Position numbers and translations under genes: made by a program
Origin: Variovorax davisae
Lineage (GTDB): Bacteria; Pseudomonadota; Gammaproteobacteria; Burkholderiales; Burkholderiaceae_C
DNA length: 64,000 bases
Assembly: GCF_030316845.1 (NCBI RefSeq)
Contig: NZ_JASZYS010000003.1
Span: 532,997-596,996, forward strand
Direction: 5' to 3'
Notes under the pieces: model-generated
Database searches by the model: none
Told to the model about the DNA's origin: nothing
The model's input: the letters and a program-made list of their open reading frames with translations, nothing else
Shown here: one piece after another, positions 27,340 to 36,566 of the stretch
Layout of the letters: each line of letters begins with the position of its first letter
How positions within the stretch are numbered: the stretch's first letter is position 1

Positions 27340-27478
27340 CCAGTAATGAGTCGACGTCTCGCGCAAGGAAGTGCTCGTATGCGGCGCATTGAAATCGTGG
27401 CCCTTGCCAGACGCTTGGCCATCGCCTTGTGGCGTTTCGGCAAGACGGCGAGATTCCGACCGGACCTCCAAACTTGAC
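27340..27478 (+). mobile_element. IS110-family transposase C-terminal remnant
   Basis: The frame reads RRIEIVALARRLAIALWRF, the conserved C-terminal helix of IS110 transposases, then shifts to another frame as QDGEIPTGPPN. Only about 45 codons survive. It abuts an IS66 TnpC remnant on the other strand. Confidence 0.65.
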
Positions 27479-27479
27479 C

Positions 27480-27765
27480 TGGCTGTGGCCGACCCATCCG
27501 GCACCCTTTGCCGTTGCCCGGAAAGCCATTGCTGCAAGGCATCCGCTACCTTGCCCGACCTCTCTTTCGTATTTCCCTCCGATCCCCAGACATCAATTCC
27601 GCGACGCGCGTTCGACGGCGTAGAACTTGCCGAAGTACTTCAGCGCCTGCTCGCCGACCGGACTGCCGTGATTGGCCCAGAGTTCGTGGCACTTGCGCCT
27701 CGCGTGCGCCGAGCAACCGGCCTCGTGACGCCGGGTTCGAAGCACACCTTGTAGGCACTGAAGCG
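27480..27765 (-). mobile_element. IS66-family transposase (TnpC) remnant
   Basis: Minus-strand frames contain EAGCSAHARRKCHELWANHG and VGEQALKYFGKFYAVER, the diagnostic GC-HARR-F-L motif region of IS66 TnpC. After a frameshift KVADALQQWLSGQRQRVPDG and SATA follow. The N-terminus and the end of the gene are missing. Its position relative to the TnpA remnant at 24930-25141 is not that of an intact IS66 element, so rearrangement or two separate copies are implied. Confidence 0.75.
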
Positions 27766-27945
27766 CCCGAGTCTTCTCGCGCAGGCCCTCGCGTTACTTT
27801 GCACCCGCCGCCTGGCCTGAACAGGCGCAACCTAGTCCAGCTGATGGTTGCAACCTGCACCTGAACCTGTTCCTCATGCCGACGTCGCGCACGCCGCGCA
27901 TGCGCGCAGGCGAGATGAACGCAAGGGCCACTCGCGCCGCGCGAG

Positions 27946-28407
27946 TCAGGCCGTTTGCGCCCTGGTAGGTCGGTGCAGGACGACCGGGCGCCCGCCGAAC
28001 TGCCGTTTGCACATCCAGGCTGCAAGCGCAGAGTCCAGATAGGCCGCATGTCCGGGAAACCAGTCGGCGAGGCCCTCAAGAAACGAAGGGGCCGCGCCGA
28101 AATCGCCGGTACTTGCTAGCTGCAATACCTGCGCTGAGGACTTCAGCACTTCCACGTGTTCTTCGATGTGGCAGTCGCGCGGCGGGAAGTCAGTGTCGAT
28201 CATCCAACGGTCCTCGGTTTCGAAGTGGCTGCGCAGATGCGCGTCCAGTTCCACGAGGAGAGGTAGCCAATCTCTCGCCGTGGCGGTTCTTCCACGTCGC
28301 AGTAGCTCTTCGAATTCGGCATGGATGCTGTCCATCGGGGCATAGCCCAATTGCGCAGCGAAGTCGGCTGCGGGCGGTGCATCAGAGGCATGTCGGCGAT
28401 CACTCAT
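27946..28407 (-). CDS. Bacteriohemerythrin-type protein
   Basis: From ATG 28407 the product is 153 residues. The four-helix hemerythrin iron ligands are visible: IHAEFEELL, HLRSHFETEDRWM, CHIEEH and FPGHAAYLDSAL, giving the His and carboxylate set for a di-iron O2-binding centre. Hemerythrins store, sense or supply O2; the nearby Rieske oxygenase is a possible beneficiary, by inference. An upstream extension of the frame is not supported. The C-terminal tail GGRPVVLHRPTRAQTA is atypical and may come from insertion debris. Confidence 0.8.
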   Translation of the reverse strand: MSDRRHASDAPPAADFAAQLGYAPMDSIHAEFEELLRRGRTATARDWLPLLVELDAHLRSHFETEDRWMIDTDFPPRDCHIEEHVEVLKSSAQVLQLASTGDFGAAPSFLEGLADWFPGHAAYLDSALAAWMCKRQFGGRPVVLHRPTRAQTA

Positions 28408-28952
28408 GTGTTGGTTCCAGTCAAGGCGATGGCAAGCACTACTCTCCCTCAAGCAATGGCCGCGGGGCAGCAGCTCTCGGGCTCCTTCACGCGCACTAGT
28501 GAAGACCCTTGATGTTGGGGGTCGTGTGAGCAGCTTCATCCCGATGTGTCCCAATTCAAAAAGGGGACACGTCAAGACGTCTTAACCGGATCTTACAGCT
28601 ACGCGCCATGAATCATCGCGCTGGCGCATAGATGTCCCGCTGCGCGGCGGCAGGCCGCTTGATCGAACAGAGTATTGGACTTTCTGCCTCATCTTTTTGC
28701 CAGATGAACGCAACCTCAGCAAATTGATTGAGCCGGCAACGCGACTCATCTAACCTGCATGTGCAGCGCCAAAGGCGTCCGAGATGCCGATCGGGCCGAA
28801 CCAACTCCATGGGGGCTGAGCCGAGAAGGAATGGCTTCTGTCGGTGCTCCACAGGAGCGCGTCAGGAAGGCGCGCGCGTCAATTTTGTGCTCTGCAGCCT
28901 CTTAGGCGATGGAGCTGTGTAGTTGTGACCCACATATCAAAGGAAAAGCCAC
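28408..28952. other. 545-bp intergenic region between hemerythrin and Rieske oxygenase genes
   Basis: No gene is recognised. The region contains a long inverted repeat at 28546-28570 (GTGTCCC, 11 bp, GGGACAC) and right after it the short palindrome AAGACGTCTT. The inverted repeat could be an operator of the divergent hemerythrin gene or an element end. An AAGGAAAAG ribosome-binding site precedes the oxygenase start at 28953. Confidence 0.4.
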
Positions 28953-30311
28953 ATGCTCAGTAATTCGGACAATGTAACTCTCACGAGAGTTGGTCGAGGA
29001 ACCCCCATGGGCAGCTTGATGCGCCAGTTCTGGATGCCCGCGTGCTTGTCCACGGAGTTGGAGCGCGGCGGCCCGCCCATGCGGCTTCTTCTACTCGGAG
29101 AGCGGTTGGTTGCCTTCCGAGATGGCGACGGACGCGTCGGCATCATGGACCACAGATGTCCTCATCGGGGAGCATCGCTGTTCTTCGGGCGCGTCGAGCA
29201 GTCGGGCATCCGTTGTGTCTACCACGGCTGGAAGTTCAAGCCCGAAGGCAACTGTGAGGAAATCCCGAACGCGGAAGTCGACCCGGCCCTAGTCAACACC
29301 ATTTCGGCGGATGCTTTTCCCACGCAGGAGCGCAATGGGGTGGTTTGGATCTACATGGGGGAGCAGCGCGACCAGTTGCCCGAACTGCCGCGGATGGAGG
29401 CCTTGCTGCTCGATCCCGAGCAAGTCTCTGTGCAGTGCCTGCAGCGCAAGTACAACTGGCTTCAGGGTATCGAAGGCGACATTGACACGTCACACTTCGG
29501 CTTCCTGCATGTGGGGGGCGTCGACAAGGCCGACGTTGACCAGAAGAACATGCATCGGTACTCCGTCCTCGACCGAGCGCCGAAGTACCATGTGTCCAAC
29601 ACGCCTTGGGGCACCATGTACTGCGCGCATCGGCCGGCGGAAAAGGACGAGGTGTACTATCGCATTGCGCACTTCGTGTACCCCTTCTGGTCGCTCTTTC
29701 CGGATGGTGACTTTAACGACCTGATCGTCGCCAACTGCTACGTTCCCATGGACGACGAACACACCATGCTATTCACGTTCTACTACAACCAGAGCGCGAT
29801 GGCCATGCGCCACACCAAGGATGGTGCACCCATTCCCGGGCTGGAGCCCGACGCCAATCACATGCCCATGCCGCCAACCTTGCCACCAACGAGCGACTGG
29901 TACGGACGGTGGCGCTCTGAGGCCAACGAAGAGAACGACTATCTGATCGACCGGGAGACGCAGCGTACTAAGTCCTACACGGGTCTGTCGGGGGTGCTGC
30001 TCCAGGATACGGCCATCGTGGAAAGCATGGGTAAGATCGTGGATCGCAGCAGGGAGCACCTAGTGGGAAGCGACGCCATGATCGTGCGCACGCGGCGTGC
30101 GCTCCTTTCCGCGGTTCGCGAGCTGGCCGAGGGCAAGCGTCCCCCGCTGGTGGACGATCCTCATGTCGTCGAAGCCGCGCGCAGCGGTTCGTTCATCGCG
30201 CCGGCCACCGTTCCTTGGAGCGACGCCTATCTTCAGCACGCCAAGGCAGCTACGTCTCCGAAGGGAACGCTGCAGCTCGGCGTGGAGAAGCACCAGCAAG
30301 TCTTCGGCTGA
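28953..30311 (+). CDS. Rieske ring-hydroxylating oxygenase alpha subunit (phthalate 4,5-dioxygenase type)
   Basis: The 452-residue protein has the N-terminal TRVGRGTPMGSLMRQFWMPA typical of the phthalate 4,5-dioxygenase/phenoxybenzoate dioxygenase group, a Rieske 2Fe-2S site (CPHRGASLFFG and CVYHGWK) and the mononuclear iron site GDIDTSHFGFLH. Members of this group have alpha subunits only and take electrons from a PDR-type reductase. Such a reductase lies at 31567-32616 beyond a LysR gene. The substrate is probably a substituted aromatic acid. The start follows AAGGA at good spacing. Confidence 0.92.
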   Translation: MLSNSDNVTLTRVGRGTPMGSLMRQFWMPACLSTELERGGPPMRLLLLGERLVAFRDGDGRVGIMDHRCPHRGASLFFGRVEQSGIRCVYHGWKFKPEGNCEEIPNAEVDPALVNTISADAFPTQERNGVVWIYMGEQRDQLPELPRMEALLLDPEQVSVQCLQRKYNWLQGIEGDIDTSHFGFLHVGGVDKADVDQKNMHRYSVLDRAPKYHVSNTPWGTMYCAHRPAEKDEVYYRIAHFVYPFWSLFPDGDFNDLIVANCYVPMDDEHTMLFTFYYNQSAMAMRHTKDGAPIPGLEPDANHMPMPPTLPPTSDWYGRWRSEANEENDYLIDRETQRTKSYTGLSGVLLQDTAIVESMGKIVDRSREHLVGSDAMIVRTRRALLSAVRELAEGKRPPLVDDPHVVEAARSGSFIAPATVPWSDAYLQHAKAATSPKGTLQLGVEKHQQVFG

Positions 30312-30351
30312 GCCTTGCTAGGCTGCACTGGCGTGGGTCCATTTCAAAGCA

Positions 30352-31293
30352 ATGAAGAGAACTGGTCTCGCAAGAAGTGATCTCGATTTGAACCTGCTCC
30401 AGGTGATTTTGGCGATCCATGATGCTGGCAGCGTCATGGAAGCAGCCAAGCAACTGGGCATGAGTCAGCCTGGGCTGAGCACGGCGCTGCAGCGCGCACG
30501 GACAGCTTTGGGCGACCCGCTGTTCGTGCGTGTCGCCAAGGGATTTGAACCCACTGCACGCACAAGAAAGATCGTCGGTCCCATCCGGTCCATCCTGGAC
30601 AGCGTCAACAAAGAGGTCATCAAGTCGGATGACTTCGATCCAAAGGCCTATACGGGCGAACTGGCTCTTGTGTTAACCGACGTGGGTGAGGCGACGCTCC
30701 TTCCGCACGTCGTCAATTACCTGGGAGCACACTTTCCCACCGCCATCCGAACTCAGATGCCGGCGCTCAGCGAACTGCACAAGGCGATGGCCGAGGGAAC
30801 TCTTGATTTTGCGCTGGGCTACTTTCCCGATCTGCACAACGCGAGCTACCGGCGAGCAGAAATCACAACCACAAGTTATCTCTGTATCTTGTCAAGCAGC
30901 CACCCAATCCGAGAAGGCGGCATTTCGCTCGCACAGTTCGAGCGCTTTGGGCATGTAGATGTAGATCTCAAGACGCACAGCAGGCTGCTTCTTGACGACT
31001 ATCTGGCAAGTCGGGGAATCCACCGGCGCGTACAGCTTCGCACGCGTCACTTCATGAGCATACCGGCCATTGTCGCGGCCACCGACTTGATCGCCACTGT
31101 CCCCGCGAGCGTGGTCTCTGGCCTGGGGCTCGGCGCGAGCCTCAGGATTGCACGCACGGACTTTCCAGTCCCTTCCTTCGAATCCAGCCTCTACTGGCAC
31201 GCCTCGATGCATCTCGATCCACGCAATCGCTGGCTTCGCCAAATGCTGGCACCTCAGTTGCGCACGGCGATCAAGAAGACGCCGCTTCTCTGA
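30352..31293 (+). CDS. LysR-family regulator (NodD/NahR/DntR-like branch)
   Basis: The 313-residue protein has the branch hallmark DLNLLQVILAIHDAGSVMEAA and MSQPGLSTALQRARTALGDPLF. The effector domain ends with the HASMHLDPRNRWLRQML pattern seen in NahR/DntR-type activators of aromatic catabolism. It sits 40 bp after the oxygenase gene and before the reductase gene, the likely targets. It is a close paralogue of the LysR at 35661-36566. Confidence 0.9.
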   Translation: MKRTGLARSDLDLNLLQVILAIHDAGSVMEAAKQLGMSQPGLSTALQRARTALGDPLFVRVAKGFEPTARTRKIVGPIRSILDSVNKEVIKSDDFDPKAYTGELALVLTDVGEATLLPHVVNYLGAHFPTAIRTQMPALSELHKAMAEGTLDFALGYFPDLHNASYRRAEITTTSYLCILSSSHPIREGGISLAQFERFGHVDVDLKTHSRLLLDDYLASRGIHRRVQLRTRHFMSIPAIVAATDLIATVPASVVSGLGLGASLRIARTDFPVPSFESSLYWHASMHLDPRNRWLRQMLAPQLRTAIKKTPLL

Positions 31294-31452
31294 AGCGCCG
31301 ATGTTCGCGGCACGGCGTGGCGTCCTCGCGCGAGCAAACCTGCGCGCTGTCGGCCTCCCGATCGAGAGTCAGGGTACGGCGGCCTCACTCGATATTTCCC
31401 ATAGATAGGTGCGTCCCATGGGCGCATGCGGCACTGTCGAGAGCGAACGTTT

Positions 31453-31496
31453 CCGCATGCATGCGGTGAGAAACCGGTTCATCTGAAATTCAGATG
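31453..31496. promoter_or_regulatory. Two perfect palindromes upstream of the PDR-type reductase
   Basis: CCGCATGCATGCGG (31453-31466) and CATCTGAAATTCAGATG (31480-31496) lie 13 bp apart, 70-114 bp before the reductase start. Two phased palindromes in an activator-proximal position suit a LysR-type binding region for the adjacent NahR-like regulator. Confidence 0.5.
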
Positions 31497-31566
31497 TTCA
31501 AGACAAGCTGCGTGTGATTGGACCCCAAAAGTGCCGCTGCTAGAGTGACCTGGAGGTTGAAAATAC

Positions 31567-32616
31567 ATGATTGACACAGTACCTGCCGCCATCGTCGGAA
31601 GCAACAAAACGATCAACGCGGTTTCCTCGGGAAGCACAGCATCGAGCGATCCGCCGGGCCATCAAGGCTACGTCCCCGCAAGCCTGAACTTGATAGTGCG
31701 CGAGCGGCGATTGGTCGCGACCGACATGCTGCTGCTGCACCTGGAGTTCGCCGACGGCACCGAGCTGCCAGGATACGAGGCAGGTGCACATCTCACACTG
31801 CATCTCCAGGACGGGTTGGAGAAGCGCTACTCGCTGCTTTTTCCACATGAGCGTTCCAGGACGCGGTACGTCATTTGCGTGAAGCTCGAAGCGGCCGGGC
31901 GGGGCGGCTCACGTCATATCCATTCGAACCTATTCCAAGGTTCATCCGTGCGTGTATCGCCCCCGGAGAACTACTTCCCTCTGGAGGAGGATGCCGCCCA
32001 TTCCATCTTCATCGCGGGAGGGATCGGCATCACGCCGGTTCTCTGCATGGCCTTGCATCTGCAAGCGTTGGGGCGCCCTTGGGAGCTGCACTATGCAGCC
32101 CGATCGCATGAGCACGCGCTTCCCTTACACGGCTACGACCTTGCTATGGAGCGGGTCCATCACTACTTCGATGATCGCTCTGAGAAGGTAAGCGTCGACG
32201 ACATCTTGGAAAACGCGCCCCCGAGCTCTCACTTTTATTGTTGCGGCCCGCAAGGAATGCTCGACGCCTACAGGCGCGCCGCCCAACAGCTGCCGACGTC
32301 GGTGGTGCATTTCGAGAGTTTCGGCGTTCCGGAGATTGCGCCGGCTTCTGGATCGATGACCGTGAGGCTTGCACGTGATGGGCGCGTGTTCCAAGTTCCC
32401 GCGAGCCAGTCGATTCTGGACTGCCTTCGTGCCGGTGGCGTGGAATTGCCGTTCTCGTGTCGGCAGGGTGTTTGTGGTGCCTGCGAGACCAGGGTCGTCG
32501 CAGGCACTCCAGAACATCGCGACATGGTGCTTTCGGAGGCAGAACGCAAGGCGAACAAAACCATGATGATCTGCTGCTCTCGCAGCCAAGGGGGCGAACT
32601 GGTCCTCGATCTATGA
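31567..32616 (+). CDS. Phthalate dioxygenase reductase-type oxidoreductase (FMN/NADH, C-terminal 2Fe-2S)
   Basis: The 349-residue protein has an unusual Ser/Thr-rich N-terminal 35 residues. These are followed by an FMN domain (EKRYSLLFPHE), an NADH domain (IFIAGGIGITPVLCMA, FYCCGPQGMLDAYRR) and a plant-type ferredoxin domain (SCRQGVCGACETRVVAG and the fourth Cys in MMICCSRS). It passes electrons from NADH to alpha-only Rieske oxygenases, here most likely the oxygenase at 28953-30311. VanB- and PobB-like proteins have the same layout. Confidence 0.92.
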   Translation: MIDTVPAAIVGSNKTINAVSSGSTASSDPPGHQGYVPASLNLIVRERRLVATDMLLLHLEFADGTELPGYEAGAHLTLHLQDGLEKRYSLLFPHERSRTRYVICVKLEAAGRGGSRHIHSNLFQGSSVRVSPPENYFPLEEDAAHSIFIAGGIGITPVLCMALHLQALGRPWELHYAARSHEHALPLHGYDLAMERVHHYFDDRSEKVSVDDILENAPPSSHFYCCGPQGMLDAYRRAAQQLPTSVVHFESFGVPEIAPASGSMTVRLARDGRVFQVPASQSILDCLRAGGVELPFSCRQGVCGACETRVVAGTPEHRDMVLSEAERKANKTMMICCSRSQGGELVLDL

Positions 32617-33046
32617 GCCGCAGCAAGACGGGACCACAAGGAAGACGAGAGCGCGTCTCTTTCTCGCTGATTTTCGATCACCCTTGGCTCGAGTGGCGCA
32701 GCGGAGTCAGCAACGTGGATGTACTAGGTTGCGTGCTTCCGGAAGCTCTTCGAAAGCTGCACGCGCAGTGCTCGAACGAGCATCGCGCCGCCCAAGAACA
32801 GCCTAGCCCTAGGGCACATCGGTTTGCGAGATGTGAGAGCCATGAGATTGTTGGTTGTGGCGGTCGAAAGATCCGGGCATTCTGCCGTGCACCGGATGTA
32901 GCAGTGTCGCGAGGAACGGGACTCTGCCAACCGCCCAGCGGTGCCCCGCAGTTCGAGCCTGCCGCTATGCGGGGACGCGGTCTCCGGTAGATCGACAACC
33001 CCCGTTCTTGAACGTTTCCTAACTCAGCCACGAAGGTCAAAATTTC
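32617..33046. other. 430-bp gap; one weak open frame
   Basis: An ATG at 32613 overlaps the reductase stop and opens a frame of about 125 residues (MSRSKTGPQGRRERVSF) running to 32990. The product is Arg-rich with no recognisable fold, so I do not call it a gene. Nothing else is visible before the DUF1097 gene. Confidence 0.3.
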
Positions 33047-33550
33047 ATGCAAGACAAGGAGGCAGCCACCGTCAGTATTGGCGCATTGGCCGCCATCGCC
33101 ACCTACCTCACCGAAACAGCGGTCCTCGTACCTACCTGGGTGACTTTCATCGGCTGGACGTCGTTCTACGCGGTCGGGGCCGGCCCTGCCGGCTTCGTGC
33201 GCAGCGTCTTCGCGAACCTCGGTGGAGTAGTCATCGGCTCGATCACCCTCTTGGCCATGCACCTGGGCGCCAACAACGCGGTGCTGATCGCCCTGGCTGT
33301 CGGGGTCGGAAGTGCAATGGCCGTACAGGCCTCGAAGATGTCCGTGGTCGGTTCACTGCCGGCCATCTTCTTCGGCTTTTCCTGCACCGTTGGCACGGTC
33401 GCTGTGACGGGCAAGTCCATCGCCACGATTGGGATCGATAGTCCTGTGTTGGTGGCAGGCACCGCGCTTCTGCTTGGCAACGCCTTTGGCATCGTGTCCC
33501 AATGGCTTGCCGAGGCGCTGGGCGCCTCCAAAAACATCCGCGGTGGCTAA
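33047..33550 (+). CDS. DUF1097 family small membrane protein
   Basis: The 167-residue protein is made of about five hydrophobic helices (IGALAAIATYLTETAVLV, VVIGSITLLAMHLGANNAVL, LPAIFFGFSCTVGTVAV, LVAGTALLLGNAFGIVSQWL) with a WTSFYAVGAGPAGF loop, as in the DUF1097/YcdZ inner-membrane family. Function is unknown; its position between a reductase and a nitroreductase suggests a transport or tolerance role, which is only inference. Confidence 0.75.
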   Translation: MQDKEAATVSIGALAAIATYLTETAVLVPTWVTFIGWTSFYAVGAGPAGFVRSVFANLGGVVIGSITLLAMHLGANNAVLIALAVGVGSAMAVQASKMSVVGSLPAIFFGFSCTVGTVAVTGKSIATIGIDSPVLVAGTALLLGNAFGIVSQWLAEALGASKNIRGG

Positions 33551-33600
33551 ATGACGGCCAACTGCAACCTGATGCACGTAGTCTGAAGAGGCTCGCGAGA

Positions 33601-34311
33601 ATGATCCATAGCTCTACAGGATACGCAGCGCACGCTCCTGCCAAAGACGTCTCCGACGTCATGCGCTCACGTCGGACGGTACGCGCCTTCCGGGATCAGC
33701 CCGTCGCCAGGGAACTCATAGAGGAGGTCCTGAGGGATGCAGCGGCCGCTCCCAGCGGGGCCAACATGCAACCGTGGCGAGTGTATGTCGTTGCCGGGAC
33801 AGTGAAAGACATGCTGTGTGCGGCCGTGCTCGCGGCCGCGCGGGGCGGCAAGGGGCTTCCGCCCGCTCACCTCCCTGAACCGTTACCGGAAGTTTTCCGC
33901 AGCAGAATGGCTGACTTCGGAGCGCGGTACTACCGGTCACTTGGCATCGAACGCAGCGATGTCCAGGCACGCGCAGGGCAGACGGAGAGAAACTATTTTT
34001 TCTTCGGCGCCCCCGTGGGGCTCATCTTCAGCATCGACCGCAGGCTGAAACCGCACAGCTGGATCGATCTTGGCCTATTCGCCCAGGGCTTGATGCTCTC
34101 AGCCAAGGCCCGTGGGCTGGACACGTGTCCGCAAGTGTCGTTCGCCCCCTTTCACGAGGCGATCTCCTCGGTTCTGGGCATGCCTTCCGAAGAGGTGACG
34201 GTCTTCGGCATGTCCCTTGGGTACGGCGACCTGAATGCAGCAGTCAACCGCACCGAGATGCCCCGGCAGCCGCCCGAAAGCTTCGCCCGCCTGCTCGGCT
34301 TCCCCACATAG
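33601..34311 (+). CDS. Nitroreductase family protein (paralogue 1)
   Basis: From ATG 33601 the product is 236 residues. FMN-binding and dimer motifs are visible: RSRRTVRAFRDQPV, APSGANMQPWRVYVV, FFGAPVGLIFSIDRRL and GLDTCPQVSFAPFH. It closely resembles the PnbA-like protein at 42948-43658 and less closely that at 39417-40202. The family reduces nitro groups to hydroxylamines with NAD(P)H. It is followed at 100 bp by a Bug receptor gene, so uptake and reduction of one compound are probably linked. Confidence 0.9.
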   Translation: MIHSSTGYAAHAPAKDVSDVMRSRRTVRAFRDQPVARELIEEVLRDAAAAPSGANMQPWRVYVVAGTVKDMLCAAVLAAARGGKGLPPAHLPEPLPEVFRSRMADFGARYYRSLGIERSDVQARAGQTERNYFFFGAPVGLIFSIDRRLKPHSWIDLGLFAQGLMLSAKARGLDTCPQVSFAPFHEAISSVLGMPSEEVTVFGMSLGYGDLNAAVNRTEMPRQPPESFARLLGFPT

Positions 34312-34411
34312 CGATCTCTCTCCACTGCTATTCCCGTGTAGTCGCTGGTCGTCCGCAGTGGCGTACACAAGACCCCCAAATGTCCGGACTCGACCAAAAA
34401 TAGAGGATCAC

Positions 34412-35398
34412 ATGAATGATGTCTCCCGCCGCGATTTTGTGTCCATTTCCCTCGGAACCGCACTTGCTGGTTGGCTGGGATCTAGCCAGGCCCAGACGGG
34501 GCAGACGGGCAAGCTGCTGGTGGGCTACCCGGCGGGTGGCTCGTTGGACGTGACTGCGCGACAACTCGCAGAGGCGTGGCGCAAAGGTGGGCGCATCTAC
34601 ATCGTGGAGAACCGCGTGGGTGCCGGCGGAAGAATCGCGAACAGCCACCTCAAACGTGAGCGCGCGGATGGCAACACCCTTCTGGTCACGCACAGTTCTG
34701 CCCTGACCATCTATCCTCATGTCTACAGGCAGCTGATGTATGACGTGGTCGCTGATTTCGCGCCGATCTCGCCCCTCGCGTCCGCAACTCTCGCCTTTGC
34801 GGTGAGCAGCGCCATACCAGCCGACCGTGTGAAAACGCTGGACGACTACATCCGCTGGGTGCGGGCGAATCCCGAAGCAGCTAGCTACGCATCCCCGGCT
34901 GCAGGATCGTCTGCCCACCTACTTGGCTTTCAGCTGTCACAAGCGCACTCTTTGAATCTCCAGCACGTCGCCTATCGTGGTTCCGCACCGGCCATGCAGG
35001 ACTTGCTAGGCGGGCAGGTCCCCGCGTACTTCGGTCAGGTTCCCGATTTCATTCCGTACTTGCAAAAAGGCGGCATCCGGATATTGGGTGTGGCCGGCGA
35101 AAGACGATCCCGTTTCATGCCCGGAGTTCCAACCTTTGCTGAGCAGGGGTTGCCCTCTATGCGCCATATAGAGACTTACGGTGTCTTTGCTCCGCCGAGC
35201 ACACCTGATTCGACGATCAAAAAGTTGCAGGACGCTGTGCTCGAAGCGAGCGCGGACGCGCAGCTCAGGTCGGCCTTTGACCAACTGGGGCTGGAGGTGG
35301 TAACGTCAACTCCGAGCCAGTATGCAGTCGCGCTACGGCAGGAGCGCGACTCCTGGGCTCCGGTAGTGCGCGCCTCGGGATACCATCTCGAGGATTGA
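34412..35398 (+). CDS. Bug-family TTT substrate-binding protein (Tat-type leader)
   Basis: The 328-residue product starts at ATG 34412 after TAGAGGA. The leader SRRDFVSISLGTALAGWLG has a twin-arginine motif. Bug motifs GKLLVGYPAGGSLDVTARQL, GAGGRIANSHLKRERADG and VAYRGSAPAMQDLLGGQVPA follow. It is a paralogue of the Bug protein at 40204-41184; each stands next to a nitroreductase gene, suggesting duplicated receptor/reductase pairs. Confidence 0.88.
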   Translation: MNDVSRRDFVSISLGTALAGWLGSSQAQTGQTGKLLVGYPAGGSLDVTARQLAEAWRKGGRIYIVENRVGAGGRIANSHLKRERADGNTLLVTHSSALTIYPHVYRQLMYDVVADFAPISPLASATLAFAVSSAIPADRVKTLDDYIRWVRANPEAASYASPAAGSSAHLLGFQLSQAHSLNLQHVAYRGSAPAMQDLLGGQVPAYFGQVPDFIPYLQKGGIRILGVAGERRSRFMPGVPTFAEQGLPSMRHIETYGVFAPPSTPDSTIKKLQDAVLEASADAQLRSAFDQLGLEVVTSTPSQYAVALRQERDSWAPVVRASGYHLED

Positions 35399-35660
35399 AA
35401 AGCTGAACTCGGTGACCGCGCGACGGTGGGCGAAGCGCTGTTCCGCCCGGCTTTTGGCAGGTTAAGGGCAGGCCGCACCGGTGGCAGCGGCCGCCCCATC
35501 GCTAGGGGTGCGAGTCGCGTGGCTCGCGTTGCGCGTTGACGCCCTGTGCATCGCACGCAGACCCCGCCCCGCGCGCAGCCGCTAAGGAGTTCCACTCACG
35601 AGAATCCTCGGCGACCCGGACCTACTTTTGCTTGCGTCTTCTTGGTGTTCACAACGCGGA

Positions 35661-36566
35661 ATGTCACTCGATCTCAATCTGCTACGAGTAATTCTGGCGG
35701 TCTACGACCATGGCGGCATCGCAGCCGCGGCGCACGCACTTGATATGAGTCAACCCGGCTTGAGTGCGGCGCTGCAGCGAGCACGCACTGCGTTGAATGA
35801 TCCACTTTTCATCCGAGGATCCAAGAGGATGGAGGCCACCGAGCGAACTAGGCGGATGTTGCCATCGCTCAGGCTCATCATGGACATGGTGGACCGCGAT
35901 GTGGAGAGTGCCGCCGAATTCGATCCGGGCTCTTATCGCGGCGAGTTTAAGCTCGCTTTGACGGACGCGGGGGAGGCGATCCTACTCCCCTCGGTGTTGG
36001 TGGCGCTTGCCAAACACTGCCCCAATGCGGACATCCGATCGATGTCTTACACGCTCCCAGAACTCCAGAGCGCGATGGAAGAGGGTGCCGTTGACTTGGC
36101 TCTCGGCTTCTTCCCGGACCTGAGCTCCGTCAACTACTACAAGCAAGTCATCTCTACCCAGTCGTTCTGCTGCCTCATTTCTGCGGACCATCCCATTCGC
36201 GGCTCAACCATCTCCCGGGAAGAGTATTTCGCGGGTGATCATGTGCTGGTGGAGGGCCAGTCACCCAGCGAAGAGTTGCTCGAGACTTTTCTGGCGCGAC
36301 AACGTGCCCGCAGGAAGATCGTACTGCGCACCCCGCACTTCATGAGCGCTCCTGCGATCGTCGCGCGAACCCAGCTCATCGCCACCGTGCCCGACGGCGT
36401 TGCAAACATCGTCGCGATGATGAGCAATCCACGAATCGTCCGCACCGAATTCCACATGCCGCGGTTCGACACCTGCGTGTACTGGCACCCCAGCATGCAG
36501 GAGGATGCAAAGAACCGCTGGCTGCGGCGCACCTTGGTGGCCGAGTTACGTAGCAAGCTGTCCTAA
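35661..36566 (+). CDS. LysR-family regulator (NahR/DntR-like branch)
   Basis: The 301-residue protein starts MSLDLNLLRVILAVYDHGG at ATG 35661; the frame is open from a TTG at 35628 but the family begins at the ATG. It matches the LysR at 30352-31293 over its whole length, including MSQPGLSAALQRARTAL and the C-terminal HPSMQEDAKNRWLRRTL. It follows the nitroreductase/Bug pair and may regulate it. Confidence 0.9.
   Translation: MSLDLNLLRVILAVYDHGGIAAAAHALDMSQPGLSAALQRARTALNDPLFIRGSKRMEATERTRRMLPSLRLIMDMVDRDVESAAEFDPGSYRGEFKLALTDAGEAILLPSVLVALAKHCPNADIRSMSYTLPELQSAMEEGAVDLALGFFPDLSSVNYYKQVISTQSFCCLISADHPIRGSTISREEYFAGDHVLVEGQSPSEELLETFLARQRARRKIVLRTPHFMSAPAIVARTQLIATVPDGVANIVAMMSNPRIVRTEFHMPRFDTCVYWHPSMQEDAKNRWLRRTLVAELRSKLS

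Noticed and set aside
32613..32990. A 125-residue frame overlapping the reductase stop
   Set aside because: ATG overlap is suggestive, but the product is Arg-rich without a recognisable fold and the opposite strand is equally open.
35580..35610. GAGTTCCAC before the LysR at 35661 as a sixth promoter-module copy
   Set aside because: There is no TGCA-N9-TGCA upstream and no sATsAT at 17 bp.
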